From: Pezizomycotina sp. ARF18
Lineage: Eukaryota > Ascomycota
Direction of reading: 5' to 3'
Length of the DNA: 59,434 nucleotides
Assembly: GCA_002224055.1 (NCBI GenBank)
Contig: AZLU01000075.1
Location: 119,800 to 179,233, forward strand
Positions 13,399-23,282 of this stretch are shown here, piece after piece. The position numbers and the translations under genes were made by a program. Positions within the stretch are counted from its first letter, which is position 1. The number at the start of each line of letters is the position of its first letter. The notes below the pieces were generated by a model. It was not told the DNA's origin. It saw only the letters and a program-made list of their open reading frames with translations, and made no database searches.

Positions 13399-15217
13399 TT
13401 AGCGCGGCGATGCCATCGAACCTGTCAGGATTGAACTTCTCCTAGCGAAGCTCAGTCCCGACATCGGAGCATCGTCGCAGATATTGCTGTACGTAGACTC
13501 GCGGCTGGACCGACCGTAGCTGGATCGATACTGGATCCCTGGACCTAACTGCCAGCCTGGACGAATCGTCCACTTCTGGTCTCCTCCCCTATATTCGTAA
13601 TCGGGGGTAAATGAGCGCGACATAGTCCCGCCAGCCGCGAAATCCATTTCCCCAAAGTTGAGGTCTCGTAGTAATCTTCGCCTCCGGAAGCGTGAGATAC
13701 TACCACCGCAGGCTCCGGCTTGCGAAGCTGCTGCAGCTCTGACATCGGCGAGTGGAGCGGAGAGAACGTTGCGTTGTGCCTTTCATCGCTCGGATAGATA
13801 AGACCCCGCCGGCGAACTCTCTGCTTTTCGTCCTTGTTTCGACGGCGTAAGTCGTCACAGAAGACATGTCTTTCGAGAATTTATCATCGAGATGACAGCA
13901 CCGGTTGATCCGAACGCTGCGCACTACCCGCGAGTGAGATCCTCGTCGGAAAGTTGTCGCAGCTGCTTACCCATAGCGACTTTAACAACGCAGAGGTGAT
14001 CGCGGCGGTGGCTTCGAACTGGTGATCGCGATGGTGGCTTCGAACTGGGCACAAGATCGCTTTTGTCACCTTGTCCCATTCGAAGCGGCGCTGTCTCTGA
14101 TGTATAGGAGACGCAAGAGGGCCGCAATCCAGCAGAGAGAGCCGACCGCAAGAAGGGCGAACATTTGAAGTTTTCGCTTCCACGAGCAGGAAAGCGTAAC
14201 GATTAGGCGTATCGGGACTGCAACCACGGCCATATCCAAGAAAATTTGAATAATGCCGCCGCTCAGACCAGACCCGTCGGCGCCGCAGCCATGCGTTTCA
14301 TACCTGACCCAGAGATTCCATCCGCTTGAAAATCGCTTACTGTTAGTTTGTGTTTACAATCAGGTGTACGACTATATAACTTACCCTTGAACTGGGTTGC
14401 AGTTAAAGGTTGATACAAATGTTGTTGAAATGACAACACAACACGAAATGAATATAATAGAATTACAGTACCAGACGGCTTTTGAACCCGCCTGAGATAA
14501 AGTCGGCGAAAAATAGCACGATAGAGATACGGATCAATGTCATGTTATACGCGACAGTGTATTGATATGAAACTGTTACGTAAAATTATATAGTTTGTTA
14601 GGTCGGGATAACAAGAATTCGGTGGGGACGTTAATACGTACATAATATCTGTCAAGTCATAAATGAACGTTAGTATCAAAAGACAGAAACATGGAGTGAG
14701 GAGGATATTACGTACGATAGATGTTGCTTCTAGTGATTTTATTGTTTAGGTCGTATAGAGCATTCTGGTTCACGTAAAAGAGGTCAGCCACAAGTGCCAA
14801 ACTGATATTTTCCTTCGAAGGATATTTCCATACCCCCACTGCAGCATTGCAGCGCCATAGCAATTTAAAATCGTCATAGCGACGGTCATCAGTGCCGCTA
14901 GAACCATCAGATATCTTCTGCAGGAGGTGTTGAGATCGCGATCTGAAATAAGCGTAGTAAAGCCTGATGAGACTGCGGCAACTGCGATGGCACAGGTTGT
15001 CGCGTTGATTGCCATCAGTGCAGGGCCTGCATTTGGGGAATATAATCCGGATTGACGAGAACGGAGGAACCATTGCCCCTCCATCGGTCAAAGAGGTCCA
15101 TCCGTTGCTTCGGAATATACGACGCGAGTTTTGCAGCTGTACAAAGTCGTATTCCGTCTGGCCTGTCGAGTAGACCTTTTGTGGATCCGCGGAATTCCCC
15201 ATTTTTCTCCTTATCAC
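13399..15217 (-). CDS. Fungal rhodopsin-like/Pth11-type integral membrane protein
   Basis: A multi-pass plasma-membrane protein of the fungal rhodopsin-domain superfamily, whose members are usually orphan receptors. Helices read in order: AINATTCAIAVAAV, RRYLMVLAALMTVAMTI, a segment with TLIRISIVLFFADF, IIFISCCVVISTTFV followed by NCNPV, then LDMAVVAVPIRLIVTL with the family-typical SWKRKLQMFALLAVGSLCW and LLRLLYIR. Introns fit at 14573-14715 and 14325-14384. The C-terminal part (13399-13650) is hydrophilic, rich in S, R and Y. Frame breaks occur near 15000, near 14485 ahead of YCNSIIF, and at a 26-base tandem duplication (13997-14048). The start is uncertain; a minus-strand ATG near 15200 is plausible. 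Family call fairly sure, exact model not. Confidence 0.6.
13997..14048. repeat. 26-base tandem duplication inside the rhodopsin-like gene
   Basis: Copies 13997-14022 and 14023-14048 differ at two adjacent bases. The unit is not a multiple of three, so the duplication shifts the reading frame of the host gene. Confidence 0.85.
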
Positions 15218-18200
15218 TTATCGCATCCGCTGCAGATCATAACGAAATCTCCTCGACCCCTAAACCAATCCTCCCGAGAGCCTTTTCTTGAAATCGCACT
15301 TCGGTCTTGTTCGTCGTGTCCGAGCACGTCGCATTTGGATATATCTTTTTACACGATCGTGTATAACTATGATGTGAGAAAGAAACCTTCTTCTAAAAGG
15401 ACACAGGAAAGGGGGAGGTTTGGCATTATATCGCGATAGCGGACGGACACATTACAGATGGTCTTAGCGTTCCCGGAATACCTCCTCCTTTGTCGATAAT
15501 GTGTAGTATATTAAAATTGCATAGTGTGCACCGGATGATCCGGATGACACAAAAAAGCAAGGGGAGAGAAACCAACCACTTCTATCATTCTCGTATCTTC
15601 ATAATTCATACAATTAACCTGATCCACAATCCACACCGCACGGGTTTCTTTTCTTCTTCTAAAAACAAAAGACAATAGATATTGAAAATTAATATCTTTC
15701 AATATAATCTAGCCAGATTTGCTTTTTGGCTTGCAAGAGAGTTGCAGGCTCGCAGCCACCTTCAATGTGATTGGGGCCACGACGGTAAGGTAGAGATAGT
15801 GCCTCGCGGTTGTCTCCGCTGTTGGCTTGGAACGAGACATCTAAGCCTTTTTTCCCCGCCTTTCCTTAACTCCATAAGCGTTGAAGGGGACGATCCACTT
15901 TCTCCTCATACCCCTGGCTCGAAAGAAAGACAAAGCAATCTTCAGCCTCCAAAGTGGGCACTTGTATCCAGTCTAGACAGCACCGTTGGATTTTGCCTAT
16001 TCGTAATTAAAGCGACGAAAACAACATTATTGATCAGTTATTTGTGCAGCTTCTCATTCCTATACTGTGAACACGTTTGTATCAAACATATTGTTATACA
16101 GCAAGGTCTAGTACGGCGAATTAGAACTACCGTGGCGCTAGATCGTTCCCCATTGGCTGCAATGCATAGTGATAGTGATCCCCACAAAGATATGCGAGGC
16201 CAAGGGGTGGTTCTGGCCCTCTAAGCCTTTCGCGCGTATATCAGACCAGTGTTAATTGTCTCTATTCTCCCCCTTGAGTGCGTGTATACGCTGTGTATGC
16301 AGTCCCGGACGTGAAGTATTATTTTCTCAACGGCTGATAAAAAGATAGGTGGATGGAAATCAGCGCGTCGTCCTGCTGATCCTGTTCCGCTTCTTTTATC
16401 TATATCATTTGTTGTAAACTATTGCTCACAACAGCGACGGCGTGTTACGGGAAAGACGTAATTAACGATATAACTACAAGGATTATTCCCAGTAATCAAG
16501 TCTCAGCGATATTAAAAAAAAAGTTGCACATGATCCCTTCTCCTATTGATCCTTCAGCTGGTCTTTTCTGCATACGGCGAAGGGAAGCGAGAGACGGAGG
16601 TGATGGTTATGCGATAGTGGGGAAACAATTTTAAAATTAAATTACAAGAAAAAGTGTCATAAAACATCGTGTTCACAATTCTATCCCCAATATCAGACCC
16701 AGCTAGCGCGACCGTATTTACCCAGGAAAAACGACAAGTATTACCTGTGGAGAGTAAGTCCAATACTTTTAGGTTTAAAGTCCTCGCGAAAAAAGCCCGA
16801 TCTTTTTGTGGATCTGGTGAGCTTTCTCCATTCTTATCTTCAGTTGTAGGTTAATATCGCTGTATCGGCTCCGGCGGCACAGAACGATAAGTCCGGGCGC
16901 AGAACACTCCGTACACCTTGTTCTGTGCTCGACTCGAACGCCGAGATATAGTTGATTGTTCATGTCTTTCTTCACTTTTGTCCGTCGGTTAATTAGCGGC
17001 AGTTTCCGCTACGTTATAAGAAATAATAAATAGTCTTCATTAAGATCCCGAATGCTGAGTATCGATACGCTGGGTAGAGAGAACATTCTGGGTCATCCGC
17101 TCTCCAGTTTTTCAACGCTTAGGCAAACAACGCGTTCAATCATAGCGTACCTAGTGGCTCATTTCGCATTCTATTTTGTATGAAGTGGTTGTTATCCCAA
17201 AAAGGACTATTGGCCGACGGTCCGTCCCTGAACATTAAGGCTTTCGTATCTCACGATGTTCACCTTAAACATGTGTTTGATTTGTTCAATTCGGGGGCGT
17301 TTAATCTAACAATCAAGTCCAGAAGAATGCTGTTGGATGCCTCCTTTTCAGTCTTTGTGGATAACTTAGCATCGTCACCTGGAATTCCCGGTTACTCGGA
17401 TGTGTACACACTATCTCAACCCAGATTGCAAAGTTCCTAAGCTCGTGGACCCAAACTCTAAATGGATCTATTTAGCGAAATGCAGATGCAGGTCAGCTGC
17501 TGGTCTAACGTCGTGAAACCAAAAAAGCGATCAGGTAAAAGTCGCAAATACTATTGGTATTTGACGGATATTGCCTTGAGAGCGCCACCAAGACGTCTTT
17601 GTCAAAGTGGTATGTAATAGGAACTCAAGTGCGCGTAGCGCAATGCCATTTTGATCGTCAAAAAAATCGTTTGAAATGATAATACAATGCTTTTCTGGGC
17701 TATAGATACAATGAGATTGTGGTGTAGTCCGGTTGTATTTTAGTTTAGTTCGCGAAATGCAGTATGATGTACGAGTATATGGTTAATGGAAGGTTGCACT
17801 GACCGATATCGGCTGGCTTGTATGGCGTGCTTTCCCCAGCGCTAGCAACGCCTCGTTAGAAAGGTTTGTCGCCGTTTTTTGCCTAAAGATAGATTCGAAT
17901 CTAATATGCGTTGGCTATTTAGCTAATTCTTTCCTGGTTTTTGTAGGAGTTCAGAAAGATTCGACGCTAACCTGGCGCCTTGATAATAAGTTTGGTCTAA
18001 CTCAGGGCGCTCAGGAGTATCTGCCAATGTCGTACGAGCTGGCGTCGTACGATTTCGGCATTGATAAACCGTTCATTCCCGTATTGTTTTAGCGTTCACC
18101 GGTAGTCGCTAACGTTAGGTCGAGCGGCTACACCGGCGATCATTCAAGCCAATATTAAGAGCGAAGGTGAGACTGAGAAACAGCGAAAGACTAACGACTT

Positions 18201-19101
18201 ATTTTCTGGGGGACCGTCAACTTCCCTTATGATTATGAGACTTGTATTGATGATATTTTCGGGTCAGACCATCTCTGATGATTAGTATATCTGGGGAGGC
18301 GGATGAAACTAGGACGGAAACAACTGATTTGCAGCGTATCGCTCAGCGCTCAGCTGACTCTGGCCTGTTCGAAGCTTTCACCGGATGATACTATGCCGGT
18401 ATATGCCTTTATCGGGATGATACGATAGAGTTACACAGAGGGATGGTTTTTCATCGCAACCGCCGTATCCGCTTCGCTCTAGCAGTTGCAAACTTAGGCT
18501 AAGCTGAAATTCCTCCACATTGCGGACTATGATGAACATTATGAATAAATAATTGGAACCGTGATATAGTGCGAGGCGGTTGAGCCGACAGTCAGCAATA
18601 TCCCGGAAAGAAGTGCGAGACTCGGCGAAAATAATACTTATCCGAGCGTTGTAGTGGCGGGTAAGTCTAAAGTCATATATAAGACGAAAGCCCAAATCAA
18701 CTGTGGATTGACTGCAGCATCATACGAGTTATTTATTGTGCATTCCATCACTCGGCACATGACATAGTATGGTAGAAAAGGAGCCGTTTTAGGCGTAGAT
18801 AGTCGCTAAGGCTGCGATACTTAGAGAGTTGATGTAATTTAGTAAAACAACACGCGTTTTTATTGTGAAGGAGCAATAGATATTAAGAGTAATCCTCCGA
18901 TTTAGTTGGAGGTGGAAGAGGCTTCTTAAAACACAATGAACTAAGGCCGAGCGGATACCGTTCTGCAGCATTGAGCGAACATGATAATAGTGACATTCTA
19001 ATTGGCGTGAGGGGGCAAAGGAAGTTATTGGACTAAGGACAAACACGAAACAGACAAACGAAAGCACGTTGGAAGAATAGAAGTCGCATTTAGACGGGCT
19101 T
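15218..19101. other. Long stretch without a recognisable gene
   Basis: The longest frames are 180 codons at 15682-16224 (+), opened by a non-ATG codon, and 105 codons at 18378-18695 (-). Neither shows a domain, signal peptide or family motif. A frame at 17180-17440 (+, 86 codons) starts with ATG and has a protein-like composition but no recognised relative. I call no gene here. Confidence 0.4.
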
Positions 19102-20674
19102 TTAGAAGTAGTGTCGTAAGGCGAAATGCGCACGGAATTGACCATCGCCGTTGGATAGCCATTCGCCACAGGGACACTCCAGTTCACTGAAGGCAACGTC
19201 CAAGGCTGCTTCGTTGGACGGATCCTTCCAGATCTCGTCCATTCTGGATTTGAGATCCTGAATCTTCTGGACGTATTCCTCTCCCACGTCCATCCACCCC
19301 TTCAGACTTCCCAGAGAAACTAGCCAACTCTGGACGGCTCTTTGAATGGATTCCGTTTTGCAGGCCTTGAAGCTCTGTTCAAGACAGGTCAGATAAATCT
19401 CGATGGAGGAAGTCAAACCGTTCTCCAAAGTGTTGGATGTCTTCAATTCCGCCACTAAGTGTCTTGCCATGGTGACTAGAGACTCAGACGATAAGAAGGT
19501 TTGGGTTGCAAGAAACCCTGCTTTCGTCGTGAGGGAAGCATAGATAGTACCTGCGGGCAGATGGATAGTCTGCCCCGAACCCGTACTAGCAACTACGCCG
19601 CCCTCGAGCTCCTCAGCACACAGTAGAAACCGCCCCGCAGGCCTACTTCTGTCTTTAAATCTCGTATAGACCTCGAGATTTTGCTCCGTTGGTGGAAACA
19701 TTAGCCATTGCCTTGAAGAATTACCAATGATAGTGCCGAGACTGTCCGCGCCGTAATCTGTACTCCGCTCGCGTAATACCTTTAGCCGAAATCTCGAAGC
19801 CCTGCATGAATATTGAATCATGATGAAACTTTGCTTACCAATCCTGAGGTCCAGGAAGCTATACAATGGGTTCAGCGAAAAGTGCAGGCCACGATATGGC
19901 TCTAACGCTGGCAAACGGCGACCCGGTGGGAATCTGAACTGATTTTCCATTTGGATATCTGGAGTGCCAATGAAAGTCGGGTTGGCGCGGTTGGGTTCAT
20001 GGTGGGTCTGGTATAAAGCCTCCCCTAGCTCACCGTTACTTCCGTCGTTGTCATAGACGGAATATTTGCGCTTCTATACAATTGTTGAACATTCCAGATA
20101 AAAGACGGGGGTTCAGACCATAGCATGACTTGAAAATGAGTTATTTGTGAATTCAAAGAAATTTTACGCACCTCGGGGTCGATGTCTGAATCGCTCTGCA
20201 CATGAGCTTGAAAACCTGTTTATGCGTCGGCGCACTGGGATACCAACAATCTTCTGTACGTAAAATCCGTGGAATCGTTGTAGTGCTCTGCTCCCAGGTC
20301 GAAAGGTCCTGTGAGTCAATCTCATCCAATGTATCCCACCCAGCGGACATCACGATATCCCGAAGACTCCCAGTGGGTAGGAGAGATACCCACGACCGTG
20401 CCAAGGCATTATCGGCAGATGGCCCGGAGCTGTGACCGCTTGTTGGCGTCAGATTGCGGGATGCACTCCCAGGTCGGTGACGCTCAGATCTGGGAACGTA
20501 ATGCTATACAAATTTTAAAAGGTTATTGGCTACATCATGTCCAAAGGTCTATCAATCTTCACTGGGATACTAAGTTACCTCCGGGTGTTTCGCCTTTTTG
20601 TGGCGACTATAATTTGAGAGCTCACCGCCCTCACCACAATATTCACATATGTAACTCTCGCGGGTGCTCGCCAT
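19102..20674 (-). CDS. JmjC-like (cupin) protein with N-terminal C2H2 zinc finger
   Basis: Three exons join in frame: 20674-20579, 20503-20168 and 20073-19102, with introns of 75 and 94 bases; the product is 467 residues. Residues 10-30 form a C2H2 finger (C10, C13, H25, H30). The middle matches a JmjC-like double-stranded beta helix: TDYGADSLGTIIGNSSRQWL then WLMFPPTEQNL, and later IHLPAGTIYASL. In active JmjC oxygenases the first segment carries H-x-D and the second usually a histidine after the PAGT-like turn. Here the positions read TDYG and Y, so metal binding is probably lost. The C-terminus has a second Cys/His cluster (ECPCGEW then HFALRH). A 37-base GT-AG segment near 19810-19846 could be an alternative intron, but read-through keeps the conserved frame. 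Role: perhaps a nuclear protein-interaction module. Confidence 0.75.
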
Positions 20675-21477
20675 GGTTACGATGTTCCTAAAACTCTGTT
20701 CAAATCGACCAATCACTTTATATAAGTAAACACGCAAAATGGAGAAATTGAACATTATACTAAACTTGTAAAGGGATATTATTGTATCTGTCCACGATAT
20801 CCTATGACTTATAAAAGCTCTCAAGGTCAATCGGGTTGATCAAATATACTACAGATACTTGCCAGCCTGATTGGCAAGTATTAAGACAGCTATAAAGCTG
20901 TTCTTGGCCTTATCTATGAAGATAGGCGACACGGATTGGAGTCCAATCCGTGAGAATCCGTCTGCAGCCTTGAGCTATCAAACGGACTCCAAGCAATCCC
21001 TTGCAATTGCCCTAGGGAAATGTTTTTCGGTTCTGGCGCTGTGTCCAAAGTCAAGGGATTAGACTGTACTGCTCTTTCTAAGAACAGAAAAAAATTCGAA
21101 AAAGAAGAGGGGGGAAGGCTTTATAAGTACCAAAACCCCTCCCTGCACATGCCACGTCAACTTATGATTGGCTTTCCAGTGTACGTTTCCTGTTGGAACT
21201 TTTTAGGATGGATTATGTTACTGAATTAAGGATCAGTTATCGCCGGGCTACTCGCCTCAGCCGTATGAGCCATCTGATCGAGAGTATTTGTGGGGGTTCA
21301 AGCATTGGGAGAATGTCGTGATGTTACAGCTGACTTCTGCTTTGTACGACTCGAGTAAAACTACAATATAAGAAACAATCTATACGAGAAATAAGGCCAT
21401 AGACCTCGCCGTATCTCGAAGGTATAGAAAGATTTATAGACTAATAAAATGATTCAAAATACAGAGTTAAGCACATA
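20675..21477. other. Intergenic region with a run of hairpins
   Basis: Upstream of the JmjC-like gene. No gene is recognised. A 63-codon frame at 20871-21062 opens with a non-ATG codon and overlaps the hairpin cluster described separately. The remainder (21063-21477) shows nothing I can name. Confidence 0.5.
20856..21060. repeat. Cluster of inverted repeats (possible structured RNA or element end)
   Basis: Consecutive self-complementary segments are present: 20856-20864 with 20872-20880 (nine pairs); 20886-20891 with 20896-20901 (six); 20907-20914 with 20921-20927 (one bulge); 20930-20940 with 20942-20952 (an eleven-base perfect palindrome around one base); and 20995-21003 with 21052-21060 (nine). 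An alternative pairing joins 20936-20944 with 20984-20992. This density is far above what a random 200-base stretch would give. No known RNA family is recognised. Confidence 0.65.
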
Positions 21478-22848
21478 TTAGGAGCAGGTATCCTTCGGGA
21501 CCTCCCCATCGGTCCTCAAGCCCATTTCAAATAGTGTTGTATCACGGCTCGCTGTGACCCTTTTACCGATCTCTAATCTTTTCCCTACTTTGCTATCCTC
21601 CCTAACACGAAGCCAAAATAATTGAAAATTCGTCTTGCTCCCTCCAGATATCGCGCGCATGACCTTCCATAGCACCGTCGAGGACGCGAACGAACATTTA
21701 CGGGTCTTCTCGGGGGCGGTGGGTAAGCGCAGGGTAACTGGAGACCTTGAAACGCTGTGATAATTATTACATCTGCCGGAGCGGGACTGCCCGTATTGTT
21801 GTTGAAGGCTTCGCTGATGCTGTCAAAGACGAAACTTGTGGAACTTGCGGACGTTCCTGAGGTACTAGCGGTGTCTGAAAACTTTGCTGAGGAAGGGGGT
21901 CTCCTCCAACTTGGCGGTGAAATCTTGACCTAGATCCTATATCGGAGTCTACTACTCGATCTTAATGTTACGGTCACCTGTTAGCACGCTGTGCATGATC
22001 ATATGTTTCAGGCCTAGATTTCCAGCCGGGCATCTGGGTAGAGAGGGATAAGAAGGCTAATACCGTGGTCCAACGCCCGAGGAGAGCCTTGAACTTGAAC
22101 CACTCCCTCTATATGCCCAACAGGGAGTGGTTCAAGTTCAAGATTCTCCTCGGGCGCGAGGACCACGGTGCATACATTCATGATCAAGGCCCGGTATCGA
22201 TGGTATTGTGGACGGATGAGACGTTGTCGCGCGCCCGGTTGAGGTATTGTTGTTCGGTCGTGGCTGTCCCGTGCTGAATGCATCATTATTGCTCCAGGCG
22301 CCTGTATTCTAGACTGCGATATTTTTTGCTCCAGGTTGTCGCGCTGTCCTCCATCTCCTCGTCGCCGCTGCGGAGTAAGCAGTAGAAGCCGCCCGGGAAA
22401 CGACATGCCGCCAGTCATCTAAAGTGACAATACAGAGATTTTCATCCACGATGTCCCAGTCGCCGCTGAGTAGTTCCAACTCTATGATGCGCTTGGTCGT
22501 GTTAATATCGTCGATATCGTCATCGCCGCTCGCGAAAAGTCTCCGGCTGTGTTTCAGCGAGGCTATTGTCGATAAGAGATCCTGCCAGGTCCCAATTAAA
22601 CCTTCTTAGTCTTTAGCGGAGAAGCTTGTATTTATGCTCGCTACTATATCTGCTGAGCACAGCGGTTAGAGAAAGGTGCATACCTCCCGGGTTGCGACAT
22701 TACGCATTAGCAGTGTGTACGGTCGGCTCAACCCAACCATAAATTTTATTTGCCCTTGGTCGCGGTCCGACCGTGACTGCTCTGAGGTTATTGAGCCCGC
22801 AGTCGTCGGCTCTCTCGAGCTTCGCAGCGGGTGTACGCCGGAGTTCAT
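21478..22848 (-). CDS. Hypothetical protein, possible ubiquitin-like (ULD) domain, broken frame
   Basis: Coding-like sequence appears in pieces. The first exon (from an ATG at 22848) ends in a segment with GQIKFMVGLSRPYTLL and a donor near 22679. It is followed by GTWQDLLSTIASLKH and, near 22450-22520, GDWDIVDENLCIVTLDDW. That pattern resembles the fungal ubiquitin-like domain placed near the start of large C2H2 or ankyrin proteins, but I am unsure. Downstream come Q/P/S-rich stretches and a final open frame ending at 21478, which contains RVREDSKVGKRLEIGKRV. Frames do not join without indels. The 46-base hairpin at 22063-22168 lies inside. It could be two genes or a decayed one. Confidence 0.35.
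22063..22168. repeat. Long inverted repeat, 46-base arms and 13-base loop
   Basis: Arm 1 is 22063-22108, arm 2 is 22122-22168, and the loop is 22109-22121. The arms pair along nearly all their length, with mismatches clustered at two places. Both arms, read outward from the loop, encode REWFKFK followed by a leucine-rich run, so one coding fragment has been duplicated in inverted orientation. Confidence 0.9.
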
Positions 22849-23282
22849 TCTGCCGGGCTTTATACTGTCGGATGGATAGGACGTCTGGGTTGATTACAAG
22901 GGGCTTTTCAGGTATTGGGAGGGCTTAAGCAGACTGAACATGTAAGCGATTTTCACTAAACACCCACTTCCGATGAGATTTCTAGGCGTAGAACAGGGGC
23001 TCTCCCAGGGAGAATCGAATTCGAACCTGACTAAGTAATTAGTCAGAAGCGTGTGATCCTTGCTTTTGTGCTGAGAGATGCTATTGGCTGCGCTATGAAC
23101 CTGGTATCGCTAAGCGTGACAGCGTGAAGCTCTGGAGTGAGATACAATTTCATGAATTGTAATTTATTAACTTTTAACCATTGAAGATACACGCTATTTG
23201 AAAGGCGTCTGCTCGACACCATGACCAGAAATTAGATTAATTGCTTTGCTGTAACTAGAGCCTGTCCCCAATACTAATCGAT
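22849..23282. other. Intergenic, nothing assigned
   Basis: A short region between two minus-strand genes. A GGTTCGAATTC-like string on the minus strand near 23000-23020 resembles a Pol III B box, but the flanks do not fold into a tRNA. Confidence 0.5.

Noticed and set aside
15682-16224. 180-codon plus-strand open frame
   Set aside because: It opens with a non-ATG codon and has no domain, repeats or coding-like composition; treated as chance.
22990-23030. B-box-like string suggesting a tRNA on the minus strand
   Set aside because: The D-arm, anticodon stem and T-stem cannot be paired around it.
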